DNA from: Puccinia triticina
Taxonomy: Eukaryota; Basidiomycota; Pucciniomycetes; Pucciniales; Pucciniaceae
DNA: 64,000 bases
Assembly: GCF_026914185.1 (NCBI RefSeq)
Contig: NC_070564.1
Span: 7,130,001-7,194,000, forward strand
Direction of reading: 5' to 3'
Part shown: piece by piece, positions 9,090-21,623 of the stretch
Layout of the letters: each line of letters starts with the position of its first letter
Numbering within the stretch: the first letter of the stretch is position 1
Notes under the pieces: generated by a model
What the model was told of the DNA's origin: nothing
Databases searched by the model: none
The model's input: the letters and a program-made list of their open reading frames with translations, nothing else
Position numbers and translations under genes: made by a program

Positions 9090-11079
9090 AACAACGCCGC
9101 CTCGGATTGATCACCAACAGTGTCAGCCTTAGAGATACAACAAGTATCCTAAAGTCTGCAAAAACTAGTAAACTATTTACAAATCCTGAAATATTATTGA
9201 ATATTCAGAATCCTCGTGTTAAATTAAGGGGGGTCACCCACTCAAAGTAACCCCTCATTCCTACTCCTTCATACATTTTTTTCATATATGTACATATAGC
9301 CATAAAGCGCTCCAAAGAGCAGGAAAACTACATAAAAAATCTTTACATAAATTAAAATACATAAAATTATATTAATTAGTAAAGTACCTTTCCCCTGTGA
9401 AACAGGAACCACGGGTGAAAGTAACACTTAGTACAAATTGATATTACACTTCATATTAAGCTATTTCACATGACAATTGGTTATACAAATGTCACGTGTG
9501 GGAGTAAGGGAAGTTGTGTAATATCCAAGTATATTAAAGTCTCAGGTTTGTAGAAAAAAAATTCAAGGGTTCCCCCTACATTTTGCCAAAATACAAAAAA
9601 AAATGTCAGAGGTTCCCCTCTTTACAAAACATTGACCGCACAAGCCGCAATCACCATACAAATAGACAAATTACAAAAAAAAAAAAACACCAATTCAATA
9701 ATCCCACTCCCAAAAATGCCGCACCCAGCCACCCAGCACAGCAAGCTGACGCACCGTGGCCCAACGCCCATCCCTGTCTAGCAGGGTTAAAAAGCGTTGG
9801 GAAGAGGACTCCCAGCCCGAAAGCACAGGGGAGCCCCCGAATATCCCCCGCCGGACTGCGCAAATGCTACAGCGGACGGGGGTGAGACGACCCTTCAGCT
9901 GGAAAACACAGCCTTCGAGTCGTCTGGGGAAGCAAGTCCTGTCCCGGCTCTCCTTATATAGTGCACCCAGCTGCCTCGGACCCGACATGTCGCCCACAAT
10001 CACAACGCCATTCCATCCCCATGCCGCAACCGTCGCAACCTGCCTCCTCCTGCTCGAACAATCACCCCCCTGACCGCACGTCGACGAAAAATCAAACCCT
10101 GCGCCCCCCACCACGGCAACCCAAAACCAGTTCCCAAACGGAATGATTACACCCAAAAATCGCACTCCGCCTCGCTACTCCCCTCGCTACGCCTCGCCAA
10201 CCACCCTGATTCCCATTGGTCTGAGCCATCGAAACCGGCAACGGGCTTAACCAGCGCCCTACCGCCTAAAAGCCTCGAATTTCCACTCTGAAGTCTCTAC
10301 AACCGCCAAACCCATTGTCAGACTAACCCTCCCGGCAATCGACCTGTCGACCCGTCCTGCACCAAACCCTGAACTGTATCATCCAGTCCTATCATACAGG
10401 CATCAATGACCAGCCTAACCAAGCACATACAACCACATCTTCCATTCTCACAATCGGTAAATTCCAATTCAACCTCGCCAACGGCCCTGATTCCCACCGG
10501 TCCTAACCATCGAAACCAGCAATAGGCTTGACCAGCTCCTACCCACTAAACCGTTGATTATCAGCTGTATTCGACCCTGAAACCGCCAAGCCCACCGTCA
10601 GACTAAGCCTCTCGCCCACTGATTCACTCGACCCGCCCTGCACTGAGCCCTTAGTCGTTTCATCCAGTCCTACCCTACTGCCACCAACGACCCGCCTAGC
10701 CCAGCCAATTCAAACCCTTCCTCCACTTTCACAAATGAGACATTTCAATTGAAGCAGCCACAACCATCCCAGGCCATCATGCCATCGTGCTCATAGGCCG
10801 ACCACCTAACGACTACCCCCATGCTAACCCACATATAAATATCATCCCCTCGCGCCGTCTCCATTACCTTCACTTCCCACAAGCAACACAATTCAAGTGC
10901 CAGACCACCCCTTTTCCAATTTCTTCACCTTCACCGTCAAGCCTAAGCCCAACACCACCAAATCATCTGAGCCCCTGATCATCCCGTCCAACCCAACTCA
11001 GCCCGACCACCCGTTAGCACAAACATCATCCTAACTCAACACTTGCCTTAGACCGACTGAATAAATCCAAACTTAAAAT
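9090..11079. other. No gene seen
   Basis: This is AT-rich sequence to about 9700, then C-rich sequence to 11079 with short overlapping ORFs on both strands that show no recognisable domain. Some of the C-rich part may be promoter or 5' leader for the gene at 11080. I see no repeat borders. Confidence 0.5.
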
Positions 11080-12323
11080 ATGACTTTGTTGAGAGCCCCA
11101 AATCACCCTGCGACGTTCTCCTCGCACTTCCAACCCTTATCTAGTGTGAGCCATACCATCTCCCCCTTGCAAGACCCTAGCTGATTTCACCTTACAAAAC
11201 CCATAGTCCACCGCGGAATCCGTACGTGCAAATCAATACGGTTTCGTCAAAACTCCTAGCTTTTTCCAATGCGGCGGCGTCGGGAACGATAAGAGGGAGA
11301 ACTTTCAAGTCGAATTGTCAACCAATACCGCACTCAATAACGTACTCGAGACTGGTTCCATTTATTCAATTTCTGGTAAAATGATAGCGATGAATGACGG
11401 GTCAGCCCCGTTGTTGACGTATTCACACGACGTTGTAACCCGAGTCGGATTCGTTGGGGAAGACCAACCAGACTTCGTCAACAAGACCGTCGTCACTGGC
11501 CTCGGGATGATCACTCACCGACAAGAAGTTGTCGCCGAGTCAGCCGACACAGCTATATCACTCGAAGTTACTGTGGCTCACTCCGACTGGGACGCCGAAG
11601 TGAGTTGTTTGACCTTCATTCAATTCACAATGCTGACACCCGGCCTGGAGGCTCGATGCATAAAAAAATTCAACATCAAGTATATAGTCCCCGGAACGAA
11701 GAACCTCATCAAGACTCATACGCTTTACGTCGTCGGACGCGAGGTAAACATTTATGGACGCCTTGTTGACTTCGACATGGAGTTAGACACCGCCGTCGTC
11801 GTCGTAAGTGCTCCGTCAACACAACAATCAGCCCTTTTACTCATTCCCTTGCAGGTTCACCACGTCAGTGTCACCAACGGCCATCAGATTGGTAAAACCG
11901 CGGGCTTTGGAATCAACAACACGCCCACGGGAGGTGCTGTCCAATTGTCAGTCCCTCTTAAACAAACTGTGTTTTCCTGTACTGAAGCAAGGACTCAGAA
12001 CGAAGTTCAGCCCCAAGAAATTGACCGCCTCACCATCGGCGTCAACCTCCAAACCTATCAAACCACCAACAGAGTTACCGAACACTAAGGTGACGCCCCG
12101 CACCGCAAGAAACACGGCGCCCATCCCTGTCACCCCATTATCAGGCAAGGGCAAAGAGAAAGCAGATGAGTATTCCGACCTTGACGAGGAAGACGAGGCT
12201 GAAGACGATTCGTCGGACGATACCAATGATGAACCATCTCCGCCCCCTCCCGCGAAATCCAAGCGGGGACGCCCAAGAAAAGCCGTCCTCCAAGAAGCCG
12301 CCAAACACCTCAAGAAATGTTAA
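11080..12323 (+). CDS. Helitron-neighbour OB-fold-like protein 1 with acidic/AT-hook tail (frameshifted)
   Basis: I do not recognise a named family. Exons inferred from GT-AG sites that keep the frame are 11080-11145, 11207-11599, 11651-11803 and 11855 onward. The core has an F-x-V-E-L-S motif, a beta-rich segment beginning Y-S-I-S-G, a V-x-G-x-G-x-I turn ending at H-S-D-W-D, and a last strand set around V-G-R-E-V-N-I-Y-G-R-L-V. The same order occurs in the genes at 20879 and 25917, with introns at the same places. An OB-fold-like, perhaps single-strand-DNA-binding, role is inference. The continuing frame stops at 12088. A second frame over 12000-12323 encodes a plausible C-terminus: Ser/Thr/Pro-rich, then a long Asp/Glu run, then an AT-hook (K-R-G-R-P-R-K). 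A frameshift between about 11880 and 12000, or an unseen intron, is needed to join them. Confidence 0.65.
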
Positions 12324-14154
12324 GCCCGTACCGTCGAATGCTTGTACTATACCATTGGACACCCGCCGGCGGCGGGCCATCATCTTAACTTTTCAGCTTT
12401 CCACAATGTATCTTTGATTACGCGCAAAGTGGGCCTAACATTCTGCTTTGCCAATCTTAACCGCCTGTTTTCATTTCCATTTCTCGCGACCGAACACCCA
12501 CTTAGCCCCTTCCAATTTGATCCACCTTTTGTACAATGATTGTACTAATCATAACAAATTTACCAACGACATGCCTCCATTTAAAATTCTTGTAAATAAT
12601 TCATGAACTGTATCCATCCTACATGGGAAATTGCAATCCGCGCTCTGGCCAAGTTAAACTTCTCCGTTGCCTGAATGTATGCGCCTCCAGGCCCAAACCC
12701 GGGGCTGTCAGCAAAAAGCGTTGACATGCGCAGTACGCTAAGCACTTAAGTCTATGCCGGCGATCAACAATTCATTATGTAGACCGTGAACTTGTTTTAA
12801 GCTGGTAGCTGTTGTCTTAACATCAAACAAGACTCGCGCCCAATCCCCATACGGATACCGCCCGAGCCAGAATACAAGATCAGTAGCCAAGTTTCTTTAA
12901 ATTAAACGGCCATCAATGCCAACGAAAGGCAGTTTGTTCTAAGAAATCAAAACGCAATGCTAGACCCGTGTTAGACCACTTGATTATGTTAGCATACGTT
13001 TTTTCCGCTGGCGAGACAACTTCTCGACGAACCATACGCTAGCTTGAATGGACCACGATCCTAACCAAGATTGCATGAATCTAAGTACGCCCGGACACTT
13101 AGTGTCTAACCGCCCAAGCTCGTTTGAATTGCCCGGTCCTGTAGGTCTTTGCTTAAATCAGTCAATTGGCGCAAGCATAACAATTCGTGTTTAAACTACC
13201 TTCATCTTGGTGGGCCGAGGAACAATCACTAATGTAACCCTTAACACTTTAGGACCGGCCTACCATGGCATTGGCATGAATCGCCGAGCTATCTAACTAT
13301 CAATGCCGGCAAGATTTGAGTGTGCTCATCCGCCTTAATCACTAATTTACTAAGGCAACGCACAACACTCACGAGCTAATTGATTCCGAATACTAAATTG
13401 AAGGATAGGTGAGATAAGCTTTAACCCAGTCTCTCAGCCGAAGTCATATCCCCGTCTTGGCGCCACTGAGCCAAGTAACTTTGTCTACGCTTTGCCCGGC
13501 AAATCCCAGACCTTGCAGCACTGCGCGAGCCCACGCCCAACCGTCAACTCCCATCAGCTTCAACGGTTTTTGATTACACGACCCGGCTTCATCAACCAGT
13601 ACCCACAGCACCCTGCTGACAAAGATTAAACCCAGCAATCAAACACTCACGATAACCTCCAACTTGACCTCTCCGCCGAAGGCACCTCACGCCTTTGTCT
13701 ACACGGAACTAAGGACAAACTGGTGCGGAGGCTGACAAGTGAGACCAAGGTTGTCAGTCAGATGTTAGCTGTGATGTCAGCTGTCATAAAACTCGCTCAA
13801 TCCTCAGGCTAACGCATCTCAACCCATTTGATTTATTCGTCAGACATCAAACTTGACACACGAATCCGGTCAATCCGCAGTCGGTCCAGTTATCAAGGAC
13901 ATTATAAATCGAAAATTTAGGGGCGTAAATTCCTTACCCGTAACACGTATTGCTAGCGTGATCACGTAGGTCTCATCATCTCCAAATTTGTTTGAATAAA
14001 AAAACTCATGTGCTGTGACTGTTCGCCCCTCAATGTATGGAACCTTAACCTATACAGTTTGCACTATAGCCTCCAATACTGAGCGCGCGCCCGTCGTCAA
14101 TATTGCATCTGTGGCCACGTCCCCCACTCGTCCAATCAATCAAACCGCCGCAAG
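12324..14154. other. No gene seen between OB-like gene 1 and the Helitron helicase
   Basis: About 1.8 kb of mixed-composition sequence with only short unconvincing ORFs on either strand. I could not identify a Helitron 5' terminus or a clear promoter here. Confidence 0.5.
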
Positions 14155-17100
14155 ATGATTGAGACGAAGGGAAGGGTGACGAACAGCACTTCTCCAGATT
14201 GGGAGGAATCTTTACGTCACGTTTCATCTTACAGTGTTCCCCATCACCTTGGGCCATGCAACAAGAAATGTCTTGGCTGCTCCGCGCTTCATTGGGATGT
14301 GGAAGCCGCGATCGTCGACCGCGGAAAACCAAAGGAATTCTACACGATGTGTTGCCAGAAAAATAAGGTGACGATTCCTTTTGTACATACATCCGCTCGC
14401 CAATACCCTGAATTTTTGCATAGCCTACTTGTTCGGAACGACGAAGGTGAGGGGTCTATTTCTTCAATTGTCAATGTTTCATTGACACAGATTATTACAA
14501 CAGAATCAAAGCGTTTCCGATCTTTGATCCGTATGTACAATAATGCCGTTTCTTTTACGTCACTCGGAGCGAACATCGACCCAACTGTTCAGGGTCAATA
14601 CGGAATAAATTTCTTCAAGGTGTCAGGCGCATTAACACATTTAATATCAAGCTTAGAGCCAAGTGTTGGGGCCGAGCCGGGCTTCTCACAAATTTACGTT
14701 GTAGGCAATAAGGGTCTTGGCGAAGCTGAACTCCGGGTTGATAAGGCCCGCGGCCTTAACGGTGATCGTGGAAACGCTTCCAACATGGACCCACAGCTTG
14801 TACTCAAACTCATGCAGTTCCTTTCAGCCAACAATCCATACGCGCAACGATTCCGAACTGCGAGGGAAGTCTTGCAACGTTCAAATGCCAAGACCCTAAA
14901 ACTTCAGGGCGTTCCGACTCGCGGCGCGGACCCAAAACGCTACAACCAACCAACCATTGACGAAGTTGCGGCTATCGTTCAGGGTGCCGGTGAAATCGTT
15001 CATCCGCGTCAAATTGTTCTTCACCGGAAGGATAACGTGCTCGAATCCATATCTACCAGTCACTCTTCTTATTTCCCTCTGCGCTATCCTCTGTTTTTTC
15101 CATTTGGCGAACAGCAATGGGACAATCTCTTCTCAACAACTACCGCTCGAGGTATGTGCTTTACCCGAACCCAAACTCTCACTGACTGACATATTTTTTC
15201 TTAGTCCAAAAGGCAAGAAAAGTAGGCGCGCTCGAATGGTTTTCTTTTATGCTCTTCCGCCGGAAGAATAAATTTAATCCGATACTCGCCGGCCGTGCGC
15301 TTCAGCAAGAAATCATAGTTGACATGTACATTTCGGTCGAGGGGGGACGCCTTAGCTTTATTGTGAAAAATCAGAAGAAGCTTTGCGTGAGCCAATACAA
15401 TCGCCTCATTAAATCTCTAGAAAACCAATCGAATATTACTGGGCGATGTGTCATCCTCCCAGCCACCTTCATTGGCAGTCCACGAGGTATGAACCAATTA
15501 TACCATGACGCCATGGCAATCACGCGCAAGTATGGGCCGCCGTCGCTATTCATTACCATGACCGCCAACCCGAATTGGCCTGATCAGGTTCGGGCAGAAA
15601 TCCCCGCTAACGACCACTCAGTTGATCATTCGACCGTCGTTACCCGGGTGTTCTACCTCAAAATGTGTTACCTTTTATTCGTTTTACTCAAGATGGATCG
15701 ACTCGGGCGCGTCGTTGCCTTTGTATTCACCGTCGAGTTCCAAAAGCGAGGACTCCCACATTTGCACCTCATGTTGACGTTGCACGAAGATGACCGCCCA
15801 ACCACTCCAGAACAAATCGACTCGATCGTGTCTGCTGAAATCCCCGACTGTGAGCCTGAGTCTCTATAGTGACAGCAGGACACAAGAAATGGGGGGGCAA
15901 TAGTTGGATTTCTTGGGATAAAGAAATTACAACTATAAAAGAAAAAAAGAGAAAGAGAGAGAGAAACCAAGCAGGATAAGAAGGAAGAGAAGTACTAGGT
16001 TATTCTAGTGGGAAAGCACGTCCACTGGCAATGCTACTCTTCAGAAGAGTGCTGCTAATCTGTGCAAGAAGTGCTACAGCTTCCTCTCAGGAGGGTATCT
16101 GGATTAGATAAGTCTTAATCCAGCCACAGTTTTTTAGACTTCTCTCTGGACAGTCAAGGTTCTTAATGGGAAACCTGAGGGACAGCCCTGAACCTAGATT
16201 TTGAGGCAAAGGCCTGATGATAAGAAGGGACAGCCCTGTGATCAAGATGGAGGCAAAGGCCTATAGATTTGGAGGGACAGCCCTGTGATCAAGGAGGAAG
16301 CAAAGCAAGAAGAAAAGGCAGATCCAGCAAGACACAGAGTTGTACCTCTGAGATAAACAAGGTTCAGTGAAAGAGGTTACTTACTGTCAATATCCTAGGC
16401 GCCTGTGACGGTAGGTATACTGGGAGTATAGTAGGCTCTTTGGTGGTGATCCTGGAGTTATCTGGGTGGTGGTTCTGGTGTGCTGAAGTCTGTGGATCCG
16501 CCTCAGGCAAGGGGGATCCTGACTACGAAAATTTTCACAGTTTGCTTATGTAATTTACATATGTACATGTGGTTTGGCGCGCCTAGTAGCGCTGACACGT
16601 CACAACTGCGCAAGGGCGCTACAACTCAGTAACTCAGGGAAGGAGTATAGTTACAATGAATTAGTAAGTTGTAACTAGGGTTAAAATTGCATGAGGAAAC
16701 AGAATATGAAGTCAAAACAGGGATATCTCTTAAGATGAAAAAGATATAAAGTAATTTATATGTAACAAAGGTGGAACAGGCAGCTTTTAGGTCAGCTGTG
16801 ATGACTCTAAGGCTGACACCGACCCTGTGCGTTCTCCCGAGTTGCATGCAATAGTGTGCGAATTCATGCTCCACGGCCCATGCAAAGGGCGGCCTTGTTG
16901 GAATGGCAAGAACTGCAAGCTAGGATACCCGAAACCATTCTCCAAACGAACAGTCAACGTCGAAGGCGCGTATCCTGTCTATCTTTGGCGGGACTCAGGT
17001 TGGTCTATAACAAAGCACACCACGACGTTCAACAATGGTCATGTTGTCCCCTATTGTCCACTGTTGACTCGGGCCTTGAATTGCCATATAAACGTCGAGA

Positions 17101-19717
17101 TCCCCGTTAATACTTCTGTGATCAAATACCTGTATAAATACATCACGAAGGGGCATGACAGGCTGACGATGTCGGTGGAAGACGGCGACGAAGTGAAATC
17201 TTACGTGGAGGGCCGGTACGTGAGCGCACCTGAAGGTAAGCTATCCAAGGTTTAATCGCAGAATTATTACTTACTTGTTGCTCTGCAGGATGTTGGCGGT
17301 TGTTCAAATTCCCACTCTCAGGCCGATCGCCGTTGGTGACACGCTTGAACATACACGATAAAGATGAGCAACTGGTCTACTTCGACAACAAGGAAGGTGC
17401 AGAAGGCCAAATCAACACTGGGAAGGCGAGCCAAACAAGCCTGACCGAGTACTTTGTCAAGAATCTTGAAGACGCAATAGGGGCGGATGGCAGGCGCGCC
17501 CGTACCCTCCTTTACGAAGAATTCCCGGCGTATTTTTCTTGGAATAAGTTAAAGCGCGAGTGGATCCCCCGAAAGCATAAAGTCGACGTTGTCGGGCGAA
17601 TATTTTCCGTGTCGTACTTGGCAGGCGAGAAGTTCTACCTCCGAACTCTCCTACTCCATTGGAAAGCGATGACCTCATTTGAAGACTTGAAATTTGTAAA
17701 TGGTGAATTTCATGACGACTACCGATCCGCTTGCAATGCACTCGGGCTCCTTGTCAACGACTTCTTATACGATGAAGCTCTTTTGGAAGCATCATTGGTC
17801 CGGACAGGATTCCAGTTAACTCGATATTTCGCAATGATGTGTATCCATTCCCGGCCCTCAGACCCCCTCGAGTTGTTCAAAAAGCATTACTTAAACTTCA
17901 CTGACGATTGCATCCGAATTGATATGTCGAAACGATTTTCACGAACATTGACGGATAAAGAACGTTGTGTGATGGCAATTTTTCGCCTCAAGGACCTACT
18001 CGAAGGCATGGGAGGCGACCTCTTGACAGCGGGTTTGCGAGTGAAGAAACGTGAAGTTCGTATACTCGCCCGGATGGCCGCTGAGGCCGCGGAAACAGAA
18101 GACAAACGGTCAATCAAGGCGCGTCTTCAATCAATCAAATTGTCTTTCAACACAAACCAGAAGTCTTTTTACGACGAAGTCTCATTGGCGACTGCGGGAC
18201 TGCGTGGACGGTGTTTCTATTTGGACGGCCCGGGTGGGACTGGAAAGACATATCTACTTAACAGTATTATAGACATGTGTTCCCTTCGAGGCATCAAAAT
18301 TTCGGCCGTCGCGTCGTTGGGAGTTGCCGCCTTACTTTTGAAAGGCGGGCAGACCGCTCACTCAGCTTTTAACATACCTATTGATACTCAAGAAGGAAGT
18401 GAATGTCCAGTCGAAGAAGATACAATCCTGGGGATAACTCTCAAAGAAACACGCGTTATCATTTGGGATGAAATAGTCACGATCCATAAGAATGCTATAG
18501 ACGCTGTTGACCGAACATTACGGAGAATATGCGGCTCGACGCAAGTTTTCAGGGGTAAAGTGGTCATCTTTTCCGGCGACTTTCGCCAAATACTCCCTGT
18601 TGTCAAATATAATGAATACCCTCCCGCCTGCCACGCTACGATCAAGTCATCGCCCATATGGCCTCAAGTTATTCAGCGTGAGTTAGTCGAAAATATGCGA
18701 CTTGCCAATGCTCTGCAAGGCGAAAATGCTCATATCAATCTAGAATTCAGTAAATCCCTTCTAGCATTGGGAGAAGGGAGGACTCAGAGCCAGCATATGA
18801 GTGTAATCAAACCCGACGCCATCGACATCTTATCTTTCGACACAAGTGATGCCATGCGGAAAGAGCTCAGGGAATTTGTCTACTGTGACCTTGAACGTGT
18901 ATATTCGGAAGGCATCAACTCCTCGGTGGAATACTTAAATTCCCGGTGTATTCTAGCTCCGCTCAACCGAGACGTCAAGAAGCTTAATCATGAAATCCTG
19001 TCTCGCCTGCCTGGAGAGGTCCACATCCTCAAATCGATCGACTCGCCGGACCCTGATTGCTTCGGGGCACTCCCGGAGGAATGCCTTAACAAACTATCAA
19101 TTTCAGGATTCCCTGAACACGAAATCGAGATCAAGATAGGCATGCCCCTCGTTGTTATCCGGAACATGGCCATTAAAGAAGGAATATGTAATGGTTCAAG
19201 GATTGTCGTCGAAAACTTCGGTTCAAGTTACATCATCGGCCAATTGATGTCCGGGCCATTCGCTGGGAACGAGATAACGCTCCCGCGGGTCAAGTTGCAC
19301 AACAAGGGCGACGCCAGGTCAGGGCTCTCATTCTTTCGCTATCAGTTCCCAGTTGTCCCTGCCTACGCCATGTCCGTCAACAAGAGCCAGGGACAAACGC
19401 TGAGTCGAGTCGGCATATATTTGGAGACGGACGTATTCTCACATGGGCAACTCTACGTCGCCCTGTCCCGTGTTTCAAATGCAAAAGACCTTCTCGTTGT
19501 GCAACCGCATTCACGAGACGGTATCCTTAACGTCGTGCATAAGATAATCTTCACCCAGGACTTGAAGCGTGAGTTCATATCCTCTCCTAGTAATTGTTGC
19601 TTAGATGATAAACAAGTGCTTGTACCGCAGTGGCGCCAGGCCCGGAATGTGAGGAATCTTCGGCGCTGTTTGATCATACCATCATCAATGCTGCGGACGC
19701 CATGGTTGATTGAGTGA
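14155..19717 (+). CDS. Helitron Rep/helicase (RepHel), split by one insertion
   Basis: This is the rolling-circle transposase of a Helitron, combining an HUH nickase with a PIF1-like 5'-3' helicase. Exons are 14155-15151, then 15205-15848 joined to 16824-17235 once the insert is removed, then 17289-19717. The N-terminal part has Cys pairs (C-N-K-K-C-L-G-C) and the Helitron_like_N signature up to Y-P-L-F-F-P-F-G-E. Rep motifs are F-I-T-M-T-A-N-P-N-W-P, the HUH box G-L-P-H-L-H-L (near 15750) and Y-L-Y-K-Y-I-T-K-G with the tyrosines (near 17125-17155). Helicase motifs are G-P-G-G-T-G-K-T (near 18230), I-I-W-D-E, G-D-F-R-Q-I-L-P, S-V-N-K-S-Q-G-Q-T and L-Y-V-A-L-S-R. I see no internal stop apart from the insertion. 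The termini (5' TC, 3' hairpin plus CTRR) could not be placed by eye. Confidence 0.9.
15849..16818. mobile_element. 970 bp TG...CA insertion (solo-LTR-like) in the Helitron gene
   Basis: It begins TGTGAGCCTGAG and ends GGCTGACA, with 5 bp duplications CCGAC at 15844-15848 and 16819-16823. Removing it makes the Helitron reading frame continuous, through the conserved I-P-D-P turn before the H-G-P-C-K segment. It contains an AG-rich simple repeat (15930-15970) and several copies of GACAGCCCTG (16170-16290). There is no coding capacity. A solo LTR is the best reading. Confidence 0.85.
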
Positions 19718-20878
19718 TTGGACCCCTAAAGTCATCGAAACAAACCTTAGGAGGTGGTTATCCAGGAAGGCGACGTCGAAATTGTGATCTTTTCCTTTTT
19801 TATATTTATCCCCGTTGGTACGCGTGCTTCTACATAAATGAATGTTAGCTTGATGATATGTATTCGAAATCGCGCTCCGTTTTCCATAAGACACGCAAGC
19901 TTCGTGCGCTGCTCCTCCTCGTTGTGCTCTATGACACTCGATAATCTTCCACAATCAAATCTCTGCTGCTGTCATGGCCGGTTTTAATTACATCATCGCT
20001 TCAGAATTAAAATCATGAAAGTGACACCAAAGGGTTAAATTAACATGCTGTGATTTATTATCATATGTTAGCGTCTCCTCTGAACCTGACATAAATGGCA
20101 GTTCCTTGTTGATTCATCAATTATTGAGGATGAACTTAAATTGGGACTGTTTGGCCTGCAACTTATGATGAATGCGGCCTGGGTGTCAAACAACAATTAT
20201 TTGCCCTAGATCTGAACTGTCATTCAACTCATTGTATGAAGTCTAGCCGCGAGGGCCTCGCCTGGAACTGGTTTGCGCTCAATCAGTGCCATCACGACCG
20301 GCTCGTTGTGCCCCAACCGACTGTTATATTATCTTGGTTCCTCAACGTGTAACATGGGTTGAGGTTACGCCGTCCCTTACTGATGTTTAAACATAGGTTG
20401 GGTTGAACGGCCTGACTGGGGTGCTCTGTTTTTGCGGGTTCACACCATGACAATGCCTCGGCGCGGCAAGATGATACATCTCATTGGCTATTGGCATGGC
20501 ATTTGGACACGAGGGATTTCGAGTGCCCAACCGTCATGGTTACGAGGTAACTAAGCGGAATCTGCAGGCCATGCCGTCACGTTGCTGGACTAACCCCGTT
20601 GTTTCATGCACTACGGCAGGGCAGTTGTTCAACCTACGCCCGCACCGGGGCGAGGGACTGTTTACAAGGCCAGGCCAGCTCTTACAGCAATCATGGCCAG
20701 GCGATGGATGCAACCTTTGATGGGACCCAGAATAACATGCAATACCGTGACGCTATATAACGTTACTGAAGGCCGCCTAATATCATTTCAACAATTGACC
20801 CGGCCTGCTGCCATTCACCGAGCTCCACAATACTGAACAAATCTAACAAACCTTAGCACGACTTGATTGCGCGGAAGT
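19718..20878. other. No gene seen downstream of the Helitron helicase
   Basis: About 1.2 kb without a supported gene. The Helitron 3' end should lie here or further downstream, but I could not identify the terminal hairpin with confidence. Confidence 0.4.
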
Positions 20879-21623
20879 ATGATACAGACTAATCGGGCCC
20901 TGAAATCGACAAATTACTCGCTTAGCGGGCCAGACCGCCTCAATTTCCGGGGCGAAATTTATGTTCAGGAGGACGTGAGTCGACGTTGGATCGCGTTTGT
21001 GATGTTTGGCTCATGCTGGTTTGCAGATTTCCGACGATATTGACAGGCTAGGAGTCGTGGAGAATAATCTCCTGTGGGCTTATTTGAGATCAAGCACGCG
21101 TGGACCAATGTCTTTTTTCCCAGTTGACCTAAGTGCGGCCGCTTTTGATGGATCAAATATACCGTCTCGTTGCTTTTATTCGATGAAGGGTGCCATAACT
21201 GGGTTCAGTCGAGACGGAGCACTTGAACTTAAGTTCAGATCCGCGATTCCTGTTCCACCACATGACTTTACTACTCAACCAGGAAATAAGCCGCTTACTA
21301 TCAACGCGATGGGAACAATCGTAGAGGTTTCTGTCACATCCGGCGAGCATCCTGGCCTGGGTCCCGAATATGCTATCGTAGTAAGACACGAGGTATGGTG
21401 GCCTTGTCTCTAATCCTGGTGAACATAAACTGAGGCACATATAAAGGTGAACTTTAAGCAGGTCACTGTCAACTTCATTGTCTCCCCGACGCTATTGACA
21501 ACGATAGGCTTAAATTCGAGTATTTTAGGTTGTCGGGCTTGGTTTTCCGGATACCTGGTGGGGGTCAGTACATGTAGAGGCCGCTGTATTGTTAGAGTGA
21601 GCCGATTTCATAAAAACGCATAA
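20879..21623 (+). CDS. Helitron-neighbour OB-fold-like protein 2
   Basis: A three-exon gene: 20879-20974, 21027-21392 and 21462-21623. All introns are in phase 0, and the product is about 207 residues. Exon 1 encodes 31 residues plus the junction, ending G-E-I-Y-V-Q-E-D. The gene at 25917 has a first exon of matching length and the same G-x-I-Y-V-Q-E ending. Exon 2 carries F-F-P-V-D-L-S, Y-S-M-K-G and I-N-A-M-G-T-I-V-E, ending at R-H-E. Exon 3 carries a W-F-S-G-Y-L-V-G strand and ends C-I-V-R-V-S. Short beta-rich strands separated by Gly turns suggest an OB fold. The function is unknown, and single-strand DNA binding for Helitron transposition is only inference. The coding exons are open, so this is the best-preserved of the three copies. 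Confidence 0.7.
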
